DNA of 64,000 bases from Planctomycetota bacterium (GTDB lineage Bacteria > Planctomycetota > Planctomycetia > Pirellulales > Pirellulaceae), in contig CAUJHS010000045.1 of the NCBI GenBank assembly GCA_963204915.1, positions 186,001 to 250,000 of the forward strand, in the 5' to 3' direction. Shown piece by piece: positions 8,989 through 16,644 of this stretch (positions are counted from its first letter, which is position 1; each line of letters starts with the position of its first letter). A model generated the notes under the pieces. It did not search any database. It saw nothing but the letters and a program-made list of their open reading frames with translations, and was not told the origin of the DNA. The position numbers and the translations under genes were made by a program.

Positions 8989-10752
8989 TTAATCTCGTCG
9001 AGACGTCTCGCGCGAGGATTCGCGCGGTGTCTCGCGCGAGGATTCTCGCGATGACTCGCGTGAGGGTTCGCGTGAACGACTCGGCGGCGTTGGCTCGGAC
9101 AGGTGCACCTCGCGGCCGTCGGCGTCACGGCACTCCATACTCAGGTGCTCAGGATAGACCGCGTCGCTGCCGTAAATTTGCAGCGCGATTTCGTTTTCAT
9201 TCTCCAGGGCATGCACTTCGCGCCGTTTGGTGTTGTTCAAATAGGCGGCCACGTCGTTGTGCACACGAACGGTGATTTTCTCCACGTTCTGATGCTGTGC
9301 GGCAAGTTGAAGAAGCCGAATCACTTCGATCGCCATGCTTTCGGAGGTTTTCACCACGCCGCGTCCGCCGCAGCAGGGACAATCGCGGTAGACGCTACGC
9401 TTGAGGCTGGGGCGGATGCGCTGCCGCGTCATCTCGATCAAGCCGAAGGGGCTGGTGCGCAAGATTTTGGTTCGCGCCCGGTCGCGCCGCAGTGCGTCAC
9501 GCAAGGCGCGCTCCAATCCGCGGCGATGTTTCTCTTTGCGCATGTCGATAAAGTCGTTCACGATCACGCCGCCGAGGTCGCGCAGTCGCAATTGCCGGGC
9601 GATCTCGCGCGCGGCGGACAGATTCAAGCGGAACGCCGTTTCTTCGGCGTCATCTTGCGCGCGGAAGTTGCCGCTGTTCACGTCGATCGCCACGAGCGCC
9701 TCGGTGGGATCAATCACAATCGAGCCGCCGCCTTCCAGGGGAACTTCTCGCTTATGGATGCGCGCGATTTCGTCTTCGATCTTATATTTGTGGAATAGCG
9801 GCTCGCGGCCTTCGTACAACTGGAGGCGGCTGGCGAACCGCGGCATGATGAGGTGCAGAAATTCTTTGGCGCGTTCGTAGGCCTCGGGCTCGTCAATGTA
9901 AATCGAGTCCACGTCGCTGGTGAACATATCGCGAATGGTGCGAATGATCATATCGCTTTCTTCGTACAACCCCGACGGCGAGGGCTGCTTTTTCACCCGA
10001 CGAACAATCACCTTCCACAAGCGCAGCAAGTACGCCAGATCGCGTGAAAGTTCGCGCCGGGTGCGGCCGGCGCCCGCGGTGCGAACGATGAATCCCACAC
10101 CCTTGGGCGGGTTGAGTTCAAGCATGATGTCGCGCAGCTTGCGGCGTTCTTCTTCGTCTTCAATCTTGCGCGACACGCCGACGCGGCCTAACGCGGGCAT
10201 TAACACCAGGTAGCGGCCCGGGATGCTGATGTACGTGGAAAGGGTCGGGCCTTTCGCCCCGATTCCCTCTTTGATGACCTGGACCAGCACTTCGTCGCCG
10301 CGACGGAAGATGTCTTGAATGGGCGGTTTGACGCGCGGCCGGCTGTTGGGAGGCCGGCGACGATTGCGGTCCCGGTCGCCCTGGCGCGGGCGTCGCCCGC
10401 CGTTACGGTCATTGCGCTCCGCGCGCGGCGCCCGCGGGGGGCGTTCTTCGTCTTCGTCGTCTCGATCGCGGCCCCGGTCGTCGATGGCTTCCTGCGGGTC
10501 GTAGCCTCCCTGGCGAAAGTATTGGGGCTCGACATCGCTGATATGCAAAAAGCCGTTGCGGCCGACTCCGAAATCGACAAAGGCGGCTTGAATGCTCGGC
10601 TCGAGGTTGACGATTTTTCCCTTGTAAATGTTGCCGACGTAATTGTCCTGGCTGGCTCGTTCCAGATACAGCTCTTCAAGCTGACCGTCCTCAACCATGG
10701 CGATGCGGCATTCCTCCGACTGCGCCACGTTGATGAGCATTTCTTTTTTCAT
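8989..10752 (-). CDS. rng: Ribonuclease E/G family endoribonuclease
   Basis: 587 residues. The ATG at 10752 is preceded by GAGGAAA and gives the standard MKKEMLINVAQ start; an upstream in-frame start is rejected. Order: S1-like RNA-binding domain (NIYKGKIVNLEPSIQAAFVD, GFLHISDVEPQYF), interrupted by an Arg/Asp-rich insert of about 70 residues, then EVLVQV. The catalytic region carries the metal-binding aspartates in VAIDVNSGNFR and VIVNDFIDM. The Zn-link cysteines are in CPCCGGRGVV. The enzyme cuts single-stranded RNA and acts in mRNA decay and rRNA/tRNA processing. It lacks the long RNase E scaffold and ends instead in seven 4-residue SREx-type repeats. It follows the TIGR03936 gene on the same strand, a pairing also known from Firmicutes. 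Confidence 0.94.
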   Translation of the reverse strand: MKKEMLINVAQSEECRIAMVEDGQLEELYLERASQDNYVGNIYKGKIVNLEPSIQAAFVDFGVGRNGFLHISDVEPQYFRQGGYDPQEAIDDRGRDRDDEDEERPPRAPRAERNDRNGGRRPRQGDRDRNRRRPPNSRPRVKPPIQDIFRRGDEVLVQVIKEGIGAKGPTLSTYISIPGRYLVLMPALGRVGVSRKIEDEEERRKLRDIMLELNPPKGVGFIVRTAGAGRTRRELSRDLAYLLRLWKVIVRRVKKQPSPSGLYEESDMIIRTIRDMFTSDVDSIYIDEPEAYERAKEFLHLIMPRFASRLQLYEGREPLFHKYKIEDEIARIHKREVPLEGGGSIVIDPTEALVAIDVNSGNFRAQDDAEETAFRLNLSAAREIARQLRLRDLGGVIVNDFIDMRKEKHRRGLERALRDALRRDRARTKILRTSPFGLIEMTRQRIRPSLKRSVYRDCPCCGGRGVVKTSESMAIEVIRLLQLAAQHQNVEKITVRVHNDVAAYLNNTKRREVHALENENEIALQIYGSDAVYPEHLSMECRDADGREVHLSEPTPPSRSREPSRESSRESSRETPRESSRETSRRD

Positions 10753-10980
10753 AGAGCGGGATTTCCTCGAAAGTCGGTGATAACACAAGAGCGGGACGAT
10801 TCCTCGTCTCCGCGCACCGACGTTTCCCGCAATGGCATGTCGGGGACCGCAGGTCCCGGTCCCGGCGTTTCACCTCCGGCGGCGCCTTGGCGTGCAGGTC
10901 GGACGTTTGCTTCAACCCCGGCAAGGGCTGAAGAAAACCCGGCGCCTGCGGTTTGCGCCGCGGGCAGGTCAAACGCTTGC

Positions 10981-11619
10981 TTAGGCCAGCGCCACGCTGG
11001 TGCGTGTCAGGCAATGGCCTTGATGCTCTAAATCGCCCAGTCCGACGGCCTCCAGCACGTCGCGAGGTCGCACCGTCGCGCTATGGGTGGCGGTCATACG
11101 GAATCGCAGGACGGGCCCTGTGGCGCCGTCAGCCAATTCCAGCAACTCCAAATCCGCCTTGAGGTCCGTGGGCGCTGCGCGGTCTTCCCGCGTAACCCAC
11201 CAATGTTCTTGGGCTTGAAGTTGCTCGATCGCCTGGGCGATCACGTCGCGCCGCTCCGGAGGAACCGGCGCTTCGTAAGACATGCTGACAATCTTCGCTT
11301 TGGGGGTGTTCTCGGGAAGCACCTGCACGTCAAACACCACGAGCCCCGGTGGGGCCAAGGTGGCGAGTTGCGCAGCCAGATGGGCTGCTTCGACGTGCTC
11401 GGCCAGTTCGAACTCCATCACTTCGTCCCGCGCCGCAATGCCCAATCCCAACGCCGAAGGGAAACTCATGCGCGCCTTGGGGTGGAACCCTTCGCTCATG
11501 CTGAGCTGTAAATTCATTCGGCGAAACAGACGTTCAAACGCACGGGCAAGATCACGGTGACTGATCCAGCGAAGATCGCCTTCCTTGCGGAAACGTAAAC
11601 GTACGCGTTGTCGAATCAT
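10981..11619 (-). CDS. TIGR03936-family protein (radical SAM-associated, DUF2344)
   Basis: 212 residues from the ATG at 11619, which gives the family's usual start (MIRQRVRLRFRKEGDLRWIS); the ribosome site is weak. Family hallmarks are HRDLARAFERLFRRMNL, then SEGFHPKARMSFPSALGLG and a later EFELAEHV segment. Members usually stand beside, or are fused to, a B12-binding radical SAM protein (TIGR03960), often next to RNase G. Here the RNase E/G gene follows 228 bases downstream, but no radical SAM partner is in the window. Molecular role unknown; probably RNA-related by context. Confidence 0.85.
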   Translation of the reverse strand: MIRQRVRLRFRKEGDLRWISHRDLARAFERLFRRMNLQLSMSEGFHPKARMSFPSALGLGIAARDEVMEFELAEHVEAAHLAAQLATLAPPGLVVFDVQVLPENTPKAKIVSMSYEAPVPPERRDVIAQAIEQLQAQEHWWVTREDRAAPTDLKADLELLELADGATGPVLRFRMTATHSATVRPRDVLEAVGLGDLEHQGHCLTRTSVALA

Positions 11620-11870
11620 CGACGCTCGTAATACTCGAAATATCGGTGTACGCCTGAAACTCGTCAGGTTGTCGCCGCTTCCCACTTCGAAGCAAATCAC
11701 AAGTTCCCAGCAAGGTGAAAAACGAAAAACAGGCGTTAGGAGGCGCCTTGGTCTGGTGTCGTTGCCTCCCGGATTGAATCGCCGGTTTGCCCCGCCACGC
11801 AAACGTAACGAGGGTTTCCTGTTTTCCGTTGCTCACGCATCGCACGGGCTGTCGGGATGCGGTGAAACCA

Positions 11871-13613
11871 TTAGGGGGCGTTGGGCGCCAACTGCGGCGC
11901 CAAACGCGTTAACTCATCCTTTAAAAATGTTTCAATCTGCCGGGCATCGTCCATTTCCAATGCCGCGCGAGCCGCCGTTTGGCAGGCGTCCAGGCTCAAG
12001 CTGCTACAAACACGCTTCATTTCAGGAATGGCCGATGGCGCAACACTCACTTCGCGCAGGCCCAAACCGAGGAGAAGCATTAAATAATGCGGTCCAGCAA
12101 TCTGGCCGCACACGCTCACGGGCGTGTTGCGCCGCTGCGCGGCTTGTACGGTCATGTTGAGCAGTCGCAGCACCGCGGGATCCGCCGGATGGTAAAGGTC
12201 GGCCACGTCGCTGTTACTGCGGTCTACTGCCAAGGTATACTGTATCAAATCGTTCGTGCCAATGCTGATGAAATCCACCTCATCACAAAAACGGTCGAGC
12301 ATTACCACCGCAGAGGGAGTCTCAACCATCATTCCGATGGGAATTTGCCGATTGCACGGGATCTGACCGGCTTCCAACTCCTCGATCACGTGGCTCACCA
12401 TGCGCCGAGCCTCGCGCCATTCCTCTAGTTTACACACCAGGGGAAACATCATGCGAATGTCGCCGTAGGCGCTGGCCCGAAGAATCGCGCGGAGTTGCAC
12501 GCAAAACATTTCGGGGTGTCGCAGCGAAAGGCGAATCGAGCGCATGCCCAAAAAAGGGTTCTTCTCCTCCGCCGCGTGGGCCGACGGAATCTTGTCGGCG
12601 CCCAAGTCCAAGGTACGAATGATGACCGGTGCGCCGTGCATCGCCTCGGCCACACGCCGATATGCCTGAAACTGGTCTTCTTCCGTGGGTTCGGTGGAAG
12701 AGGCGAGATACAGAAACTCGGTGCGGTAAAGGCCGACGCCGTCGGCCCCGCGCACGCGGCAAGCTTTGACTTCTTCAGGAAATTCAATGTTCGCGCACAC
12801 GCGAATGCGCACGCCATCGGCTGTGACGGCCGGCTCATTCCAAAACGGTCGCAATTGCACCGCATGTTGGCGACGACGCTCCGCCTCGTCTTCATAACGG
12901 GCCAATGTTTCCCGGTCGGGACGAAGAATCACCAAACCTTCATGACCGTCGATGATGATTTTTTCACCGCCGGAAACCTGAGCCAGGAACCGCCCCACGC
13001 CGACCACGGCGGGAATCTCGAGCGCCTCGGCCACAATCGAGGTATGCCCGCCCATGCCGCCCAGTTCGGTGGCGAAACCGCGGACGAGTTCTCGATGCAG
13101 CCCCGCCGTTTCGCTGGGGGTCAAGTTCGTCGAAAGCACGATCACCGGCTGGGTCAAATTGGCCACATCTTCGCGGTTGCGCCCCAGTAAGTGCCGCAGC
13201 AACGATTTTTCAATGTCGTAAATGTCGTTCGTGCGTTCGGCCAGCGAGCCTTCCATGGACTGCAACACCTTGGCGTAACGGCGCAAGGTGCGGCTCACGG
13301 CGTACTCGGCGGTATAGCGTTTCTCGCGTACCAGCCGTTCGACTTCCGCATGGAGCTGGGGATCGCGGAGCATCAGCTCATGGGCCGAGAAAATCGCACC
13401 GTACTGCTTGCCCAATTCGCGCGTCACGGCGTCGCGGTGCGCGATCATCTCTTGCGCGGCGGCGTCTACGGCATGCGCCAGCCGCGCCAGTTCATTTTCC
13501 GCCGCAGCGCGTGGGGCCAGACGGCGCGGGATGCGGTACCCCTCGCTGGCCAGAACCATGACTTCACCCACGGCCACGCCGGGCGAAGCCGCGATGCCGC
13601 GCAACACCTTCAT
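11871..13613 (-). CDS. ptsI: PTS enzyme I (PEP-protein phosphotransferase)
   Basis: 580 residues from the ATG at 13613 (MKVLRGIAASPG, the normal start); an in-frame start 63 bases upstream is possible but unlikely. The enzyme autophosphorylates on His from phosphoenolpyruvate and passes the phosphate to HPr. The active His is about residue 190 in LGGMGGHTSIVAEALEIP. PEP-binding motifs are VGLYRTEFLYL, RTLDLGADKIP and NPFLGMRSIRLSL. The C-terminal signature is SIGTNDLIQYTLAVDR. It lies downstream of ptsH (76-base gap) in the hpf-ptsN-ptsH-ptsI block. Length is normal. Confidence 0.95.
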   Translation of the reverse strand: MKVLRGIAASPGVAVGEVMVLASEGYRIPRRLAPRAAAENELARLAHAVDAAAQEMIAHRDAVTRELGKQYGAIFSAHELMLRDPQLHAEVERLVREKRYTAEYAVSRTLRRYAKVLQSMEGSLAERTNDIYDIEKSLLRHLLGRNREDVANLTQPVIVLSTNLTPSETAGLHRELVRGFATELGGMGGHTSIVAEALEIPAVVGVGRFLAQVSGGEKIIIDGHEGLVILRPDRETLARYEDEAERRRQHAVQLRPFWNEPAVTADGVRIRVCANIEFPEEVKACRVRGADGVGLYRTEFLYLASSTEPTEEDQFQAYRRVAEAMHGAPVIIRTLDLGADKIPSAHAAEEKNPFLGMRSIRLSLRHPEMFCVQLRAILRASAYGDIRMMFPLVCKLEEWREARRMVSHVIEELEAGQIPCNRQIPIGMMVETPSAVVMLDRFCDEVDFISIGTNDLIQYTLAVDRSNSDVADLYHPADPAVLRLLNMTVQAAQRRNTPVSVCGQIAGPHYLMLLLGLGLREVSVAPSAIPEMKRVCSSLSLDACQTAARAALEMDDARQIETFLKDELTRLAPQLAPNAP

Positions 13614-13689
13614 GCGCTCGTGCGGATCTCTCCGCCTGATGACTTTTGACTCTCGAATGCGATTCCTTCGCGGCAAGCGCCTTGCCGCG

Positions 13690-13992
13690 CTATTCTTCTT
13701 CGGCGGCTCGCTTCTCTTGTTCTAACAGTTCGCGTTCAAACAGATCGACCAGGGCGTCCAGAGCTTCTTCGGCGTCGTCGCCTTGCGCATAGAGCGTCAA
13801 CTGGATGCCTTGATAGGCCCCCAGCGTCAGCAGCCCCAGCACGCTTTTGGCGTCGACGCGCTCGTTCCCTTTGACGATCTCAATTTGCGAACGATAACGG
13901 CGCGCCAGCCGAGCGACCATGTCGGCTGGCCGCGCATGTAAGCCTTGCGCGTTGAGCACCGTGACGACGCGAGTTGTAAGTGGTTCTGGCAT
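13690..13992 (-). CDS. ptsH: HPr phosphocarrier protein
   Basis: 100 residues from the ATG at 13992. The phospho-acceptor His is residue 19 in AQGLHARPADMV. A serine equivalent to the regulatory Ser46 is present in DAKSVLGLLTLGA, so regulation by an HPr kinase is conceivable, though none is in the window. A roughly 12-residue charged tail (LLEQEKRAAEEE) extends the usual 85-90-residue fold. The gene sits between ptsN-like and ptsI and receives phosphate from enzyme I. With no sugar permease nearby it probably feeds the EIIA at 14210. Confidence 0.94.
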   Translation of the reverse strand: MPEPLTTRVVTVLNAQGLHARPADMVARLARRYRSQIEIVKGNERVDAKSVLGLLTLGAYQGIQLTLYAQGDDAEEALDALVDLFERELLEQEKRAAEEE

Positions 13993-14209
13993 GAACACGA
14001 AGCGAAGTATTCCTGGCAAAGCCGACGCCGCGCACGGCCCAAGTCGCGCGCCGCGTAAACCCCAGCGTGTGGCGCCCGGGGCGCCAAGGCTCGCCCAACA
14101 GGCGTTCGCCGTCCTGGCCAAAATCGGGGCGAGTGCGGCGCAGGGACCGCCCTCGCGACTGCTCCTGGCGGCGAGACAAGCCAGTGACGAGTATCTTCAA
14201 CCGCTGCCG

Positions 14210-14686
14210 CTAGGAAGAAAATTGATTGGCGTCCGCCTCGTCCAACAGTTGTCGGATCTCTTCGGCGGACTTCGACTGTTTTAAGAACTTACAAAACATG
14301 CCGTCGCGCAATTGACGCGAAATGTTCTCCAGCGCCCGCAAGTGGTCTCCGGGACGGTCCGGCGGCGAAACGAGGAGAAAAAACAGCTGCACCTTTTCGC
14401 CATCGAGGCTATTAAAATCGACCCCCGCGGGGCTGACGGCCACGGTGCCGACCAGATGATCGACACTGGGGTGCTTGGTGTGCGGCACCGCCACGCCGCG
14501 CCCGATGCCCGTGCTGCCCAATTCTTCGCGCTTCATGATGGCTTTGATAATGCCCTCATGGTCCGATGATTGGACTTGTCCGGCTTCGGCCAGGGCGCCG
14601 ACCATTTCGCGAATGACCGATTCCTTGTCGGACGCGTTCAACTGCGCCCGGATCGACTCCACATTAATAAAGTCGGAGAATTTCAT
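14210..14686 (-). CDS. ptsN: PTS EIIA protein, PtsN/EIIA-Ntr type
   Basis: 158 residues, ATG at 14686 with AGGGA upstream. It is a stand-alone EIIA of the fructose/nitrogen class. The phospho-His is residue 69 in GRGVAVPHTKHPSV. Other family motifs are REELGSTGIG and the FFLLVSPPDRPGDHL segment. It would take phosphate from HPr-His and act as a regulator rather than a sugar carrier, because there is no EIIB or EIIC here. The place directly after hpf mirrors the rpoN-hpf-ptsN arrangement of proteobacteria, minus rpoN. Confidence 0.9.
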   Translation of the reverse strand: MKFSDFINVESIRAQLNASDKESVIREMVGALAEAGQVQSSDHEGIIKAIMKREELGSTGIGRGVAVPHTKHPSVDHLVGTVAVSPAGVDFNSLDGEKVQLFFLLVSPPDRPGDHLRALENISRQLRDGMFCKFLKQSKSAEEIRQLLDEADANQFSS

Positions 14687-14744
14687 AACTACGTCCCTAT
14701 CCCTATCGACAACGCGAAATTGGAGCGGCGCCGGAACAACCCGC

Positions 14745-15092
14745 CTACCGCGACTCCTCGCCCGCGGCGGGAGTCTCTACGTTCTTCGCGCCCACGGCGC
14801 GATGCCCGGTCACTTTCTCTTTATGCTTGCGTAACTGCTGCTCCAGCTTGTGCACCACGCTATCCAAGGCCGCCATGACGGTCGGGGCCCGGTCGGTCGC
14901 AACAAACTCATTGGCGTGCTCAGCCCGAACTCGAACTTCGACCGCGGGCGATTCCTGGTGCTCTAAGTCGACCGTGACTTCCACCCCGGTTACGCGGCTA
15001 AAGAATTGAGGAAGCTTCCCCACTTTTTCCGTGATGCGTTCTTGGCTATCCGCATTCAGTTGTCCATGTCGGGTAGAAATGCTGATCTGCAC
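14745..15092 (-). CDS. hpf: Ribosome hibernation promoting factor (short HPF/RaiA)
   Basis: 115 residues from a GTG at 15092 with AGGAGA 6 bases upstream; the upstream ATG frame extension lacks a site. The protein begins VQISISTRHGQLNADSQERI and carries the beta-strand pattern VEVTVDLEHQESPAVEVRV and the basic helix HKLEQQLRKHKEKVTGH. Short HPFs bind the decoding centre of resting ribosomes and promote dimerisation. The last 15 residues are low-complexity. First gene of the leftward hpf-ptsN-ptsH-ptsI block. Confidence 0.9.
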   Translation of the reverse strand: MQISISTRHGQLNADSQERITEKVGKLPQFFSRVTGVEVTVDLEHQESPAVEVRVRAEHANEFVATDRAPTVMAALDSVVHKLEQQLRKHKEKVTGHRAVGAKNVETPAAGEESR

Positions 15093-15335
15093 AAAGGTTC
15101 TCCTGAATGGAACGAGGGACGTGTATTGTAGAGGTCCCAAAATGGCGGGGCAATCGGCCGATGGGGCGACTTCCCCGCACGGCGCCTCCGGCGCTCAGCC
15201 ACCTCGCATCACCGGAGCATTTTATCTCTTTTTCCGGGAAGCGATAAGGGGAGCCGCCTTTCCCCTCCAAACATAGGTTACGCCCCGCGCCGTGAGCCCA
15301 GGCGCGCCTTGCCCCACCTTTCGAGAAAGCAAGGC

Positions 15336-15862
15336 TCAGGGCGATGAACCCAACTCCCCTCCGGCTTTGGTGCTTAAGCTCCGGTAGAGGGAATGCTCGA
15401 TCGATTGCTGAACAAATCGAGTCGAGCCGTCCGCCAAACCGAAATACGCACCCCCAGGATGGCGGCTGCGAAACGACATGACATTGGGCCAGTCACGCGG
15501 CGACGGCGGCTTAGGGAAGTAATTCAGTGGAGCGTGGCAGCTCGCGTAATCGTTATTGGCGTAATAGGCGGCCGAGTGGTCGTTGTGTTCGGGAACATCC
15601 TCGCCCAAAAGAAACGTGTTGCTGGCCCCGTCGCGGATGTCTGCAAAGGTCTGAGGTTCACGATAGGTGGACCGGAAGAACAGCCCGTTGCACCCCCCAC
15701 CGCGTGACAGTCAGGCAGCGAGCCCTCGTGAATGCTGTTCAGTCCGTCCAGGCACGTATCGCCGATCACTCCCTTATAACTGGTCAGGGCGACCTGAAGG
15801 CCTTCCCATTGATACTGCGTTGCGGATAACCGCCTCCTCAGAAAAATGGTCTTCGAATGTAC
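15336..15862 (-). pseudogene. Broken DUF1559 gene: N-terminus lost and one frameshift
   Basis: The C-terminal two thirds of a DUF1559 protein are readable in two frames. From 15862 the frame reads QYQWEGLQVALTSYKGVIGD and DGLNSIHEGSLPDCHAVGG. At a run of six C (15693-15698) it must gain one base to continue as CNGLFFRSTYREPQTFADI, DGASNTFLLGEDVPEHND and the H-X9-DG motif HPGGAYFGLADGSTRFV to the stop at 15336. Upstream of 15862 there is an in-frame TAG and no prepilin leader. The missing N-terminus makes this a true remnant even if the homopolymer frameshift were a sequencing error. Confidence 0.8.
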
Positions 15863-16313
15863 CTAACAGGTGATAAGGCCACGGCCTTAAAAGGGTGAAC
15901 CAGCAGCCAGACGGCCATGACCACCGCCGCTATAAAACTCACGACACCGATGACGGTCCGACGGGTCTTTCGTATGGCAGCACCTTAACCTGCAACCTGT
16001 ACGACGACTCCTGAGGCAGACCGCAATAAACTTGCCGACGAAGTAAAACCAATGACAAGGTAAGCACGCAGCGCTCGAACAACAAACACGATGGCGACCT
16101 TGACCGAGCGAATTGAAGGACAAGTTGGACGAAAACATATCGCCCTACACCCCCCGTCAAGAAAATTCATCCTCCAGAAGATTGACTTCGAGAGATTCAC
16201 CGAGAGGTGTTGTGGGCTTTCAAAAACGAAGTGCGTTAGCCGTCATAACCGTTGCGGTTGGCGGGGTGGGAAAGAGGGTCGGCCGGTGGGGCGAAACTTG
16301 CGGTCTGGCGCCC
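15863..16313. other. Decayed DNA upstream of the DUF1559 remnant
   Basis: No intact gene. On the minus strand a frame around 15842-15980 reads like the end of a membrane protein (RRTVIGVVSFIAAVVMAVWL and then LVHPFKAVALSPVRYIRRPF before a stop). Another frame around 15940-16160 also has protein-like runs, without shared start or domain. These look like fragments of one or more broken genes, but the parent family is not recognised. Confidence 0.3.
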
Positions 16314-16341
16314 TTGCATCCAAGGCGAAACGTCCTATAAT
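16314..16341 (+). promoter_or_regulatory. Promoter of tRNA-Gly
   Basis: TTGCAT (16314-16319) and a perfect TATAAT (16336-16341) with a 16-base spacer lie 48 bases before the first base of the tRNA. Spacing and position fit a sigma70-type promoter with a short leader. Confidence 0.65.
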
Positions 16342-16389
16342 CCTTGATGTTGGCAGTGGAAATTCCCTCGCCGGGTTTCCCTGTTTCGT

Positions 16390-16462
16390 GCGGGTGTAGC
16401 TCAGTTGGTAGAGCACAACGTTGCCAACGTTGTTGTCGTGGGTTCGAATCCCATCACCCGCT
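16390..16462 (+). tRNA. tRNA-Gly (anticodon GCC)
   Basis: 73 nt. The acceptor stem GCGGGTG/CACCCGC is perfect. D-arm GCTC...GAGC, anticodon stem CAACG/CGTTG with loop TTGCCAA (anticodon GCC), and T-arm GTGGG-TTCGAAT-CCCAT are all present. The discriminator is T and CCA is not encoded. It stands just upstream of the trigger factor gene. Confidence 0.96.
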
Positions 16463-16644
16463 CTTGGCGACCGGGGTCGGGCGTTCAAAGTTCACAATTG
16501 CTCGTAACACACGGGGCGGCAATGGAATTTTGAACGGCCGGCCCCCTTTTTGTTGGTGCATCCACGTCCTACTTCTATAGCCCGGTTGAGGGATTTCCTC
16601 ACGAACCCCCACCAACCGCAGCCCCCCTTTGAGAACGGTTTCTC

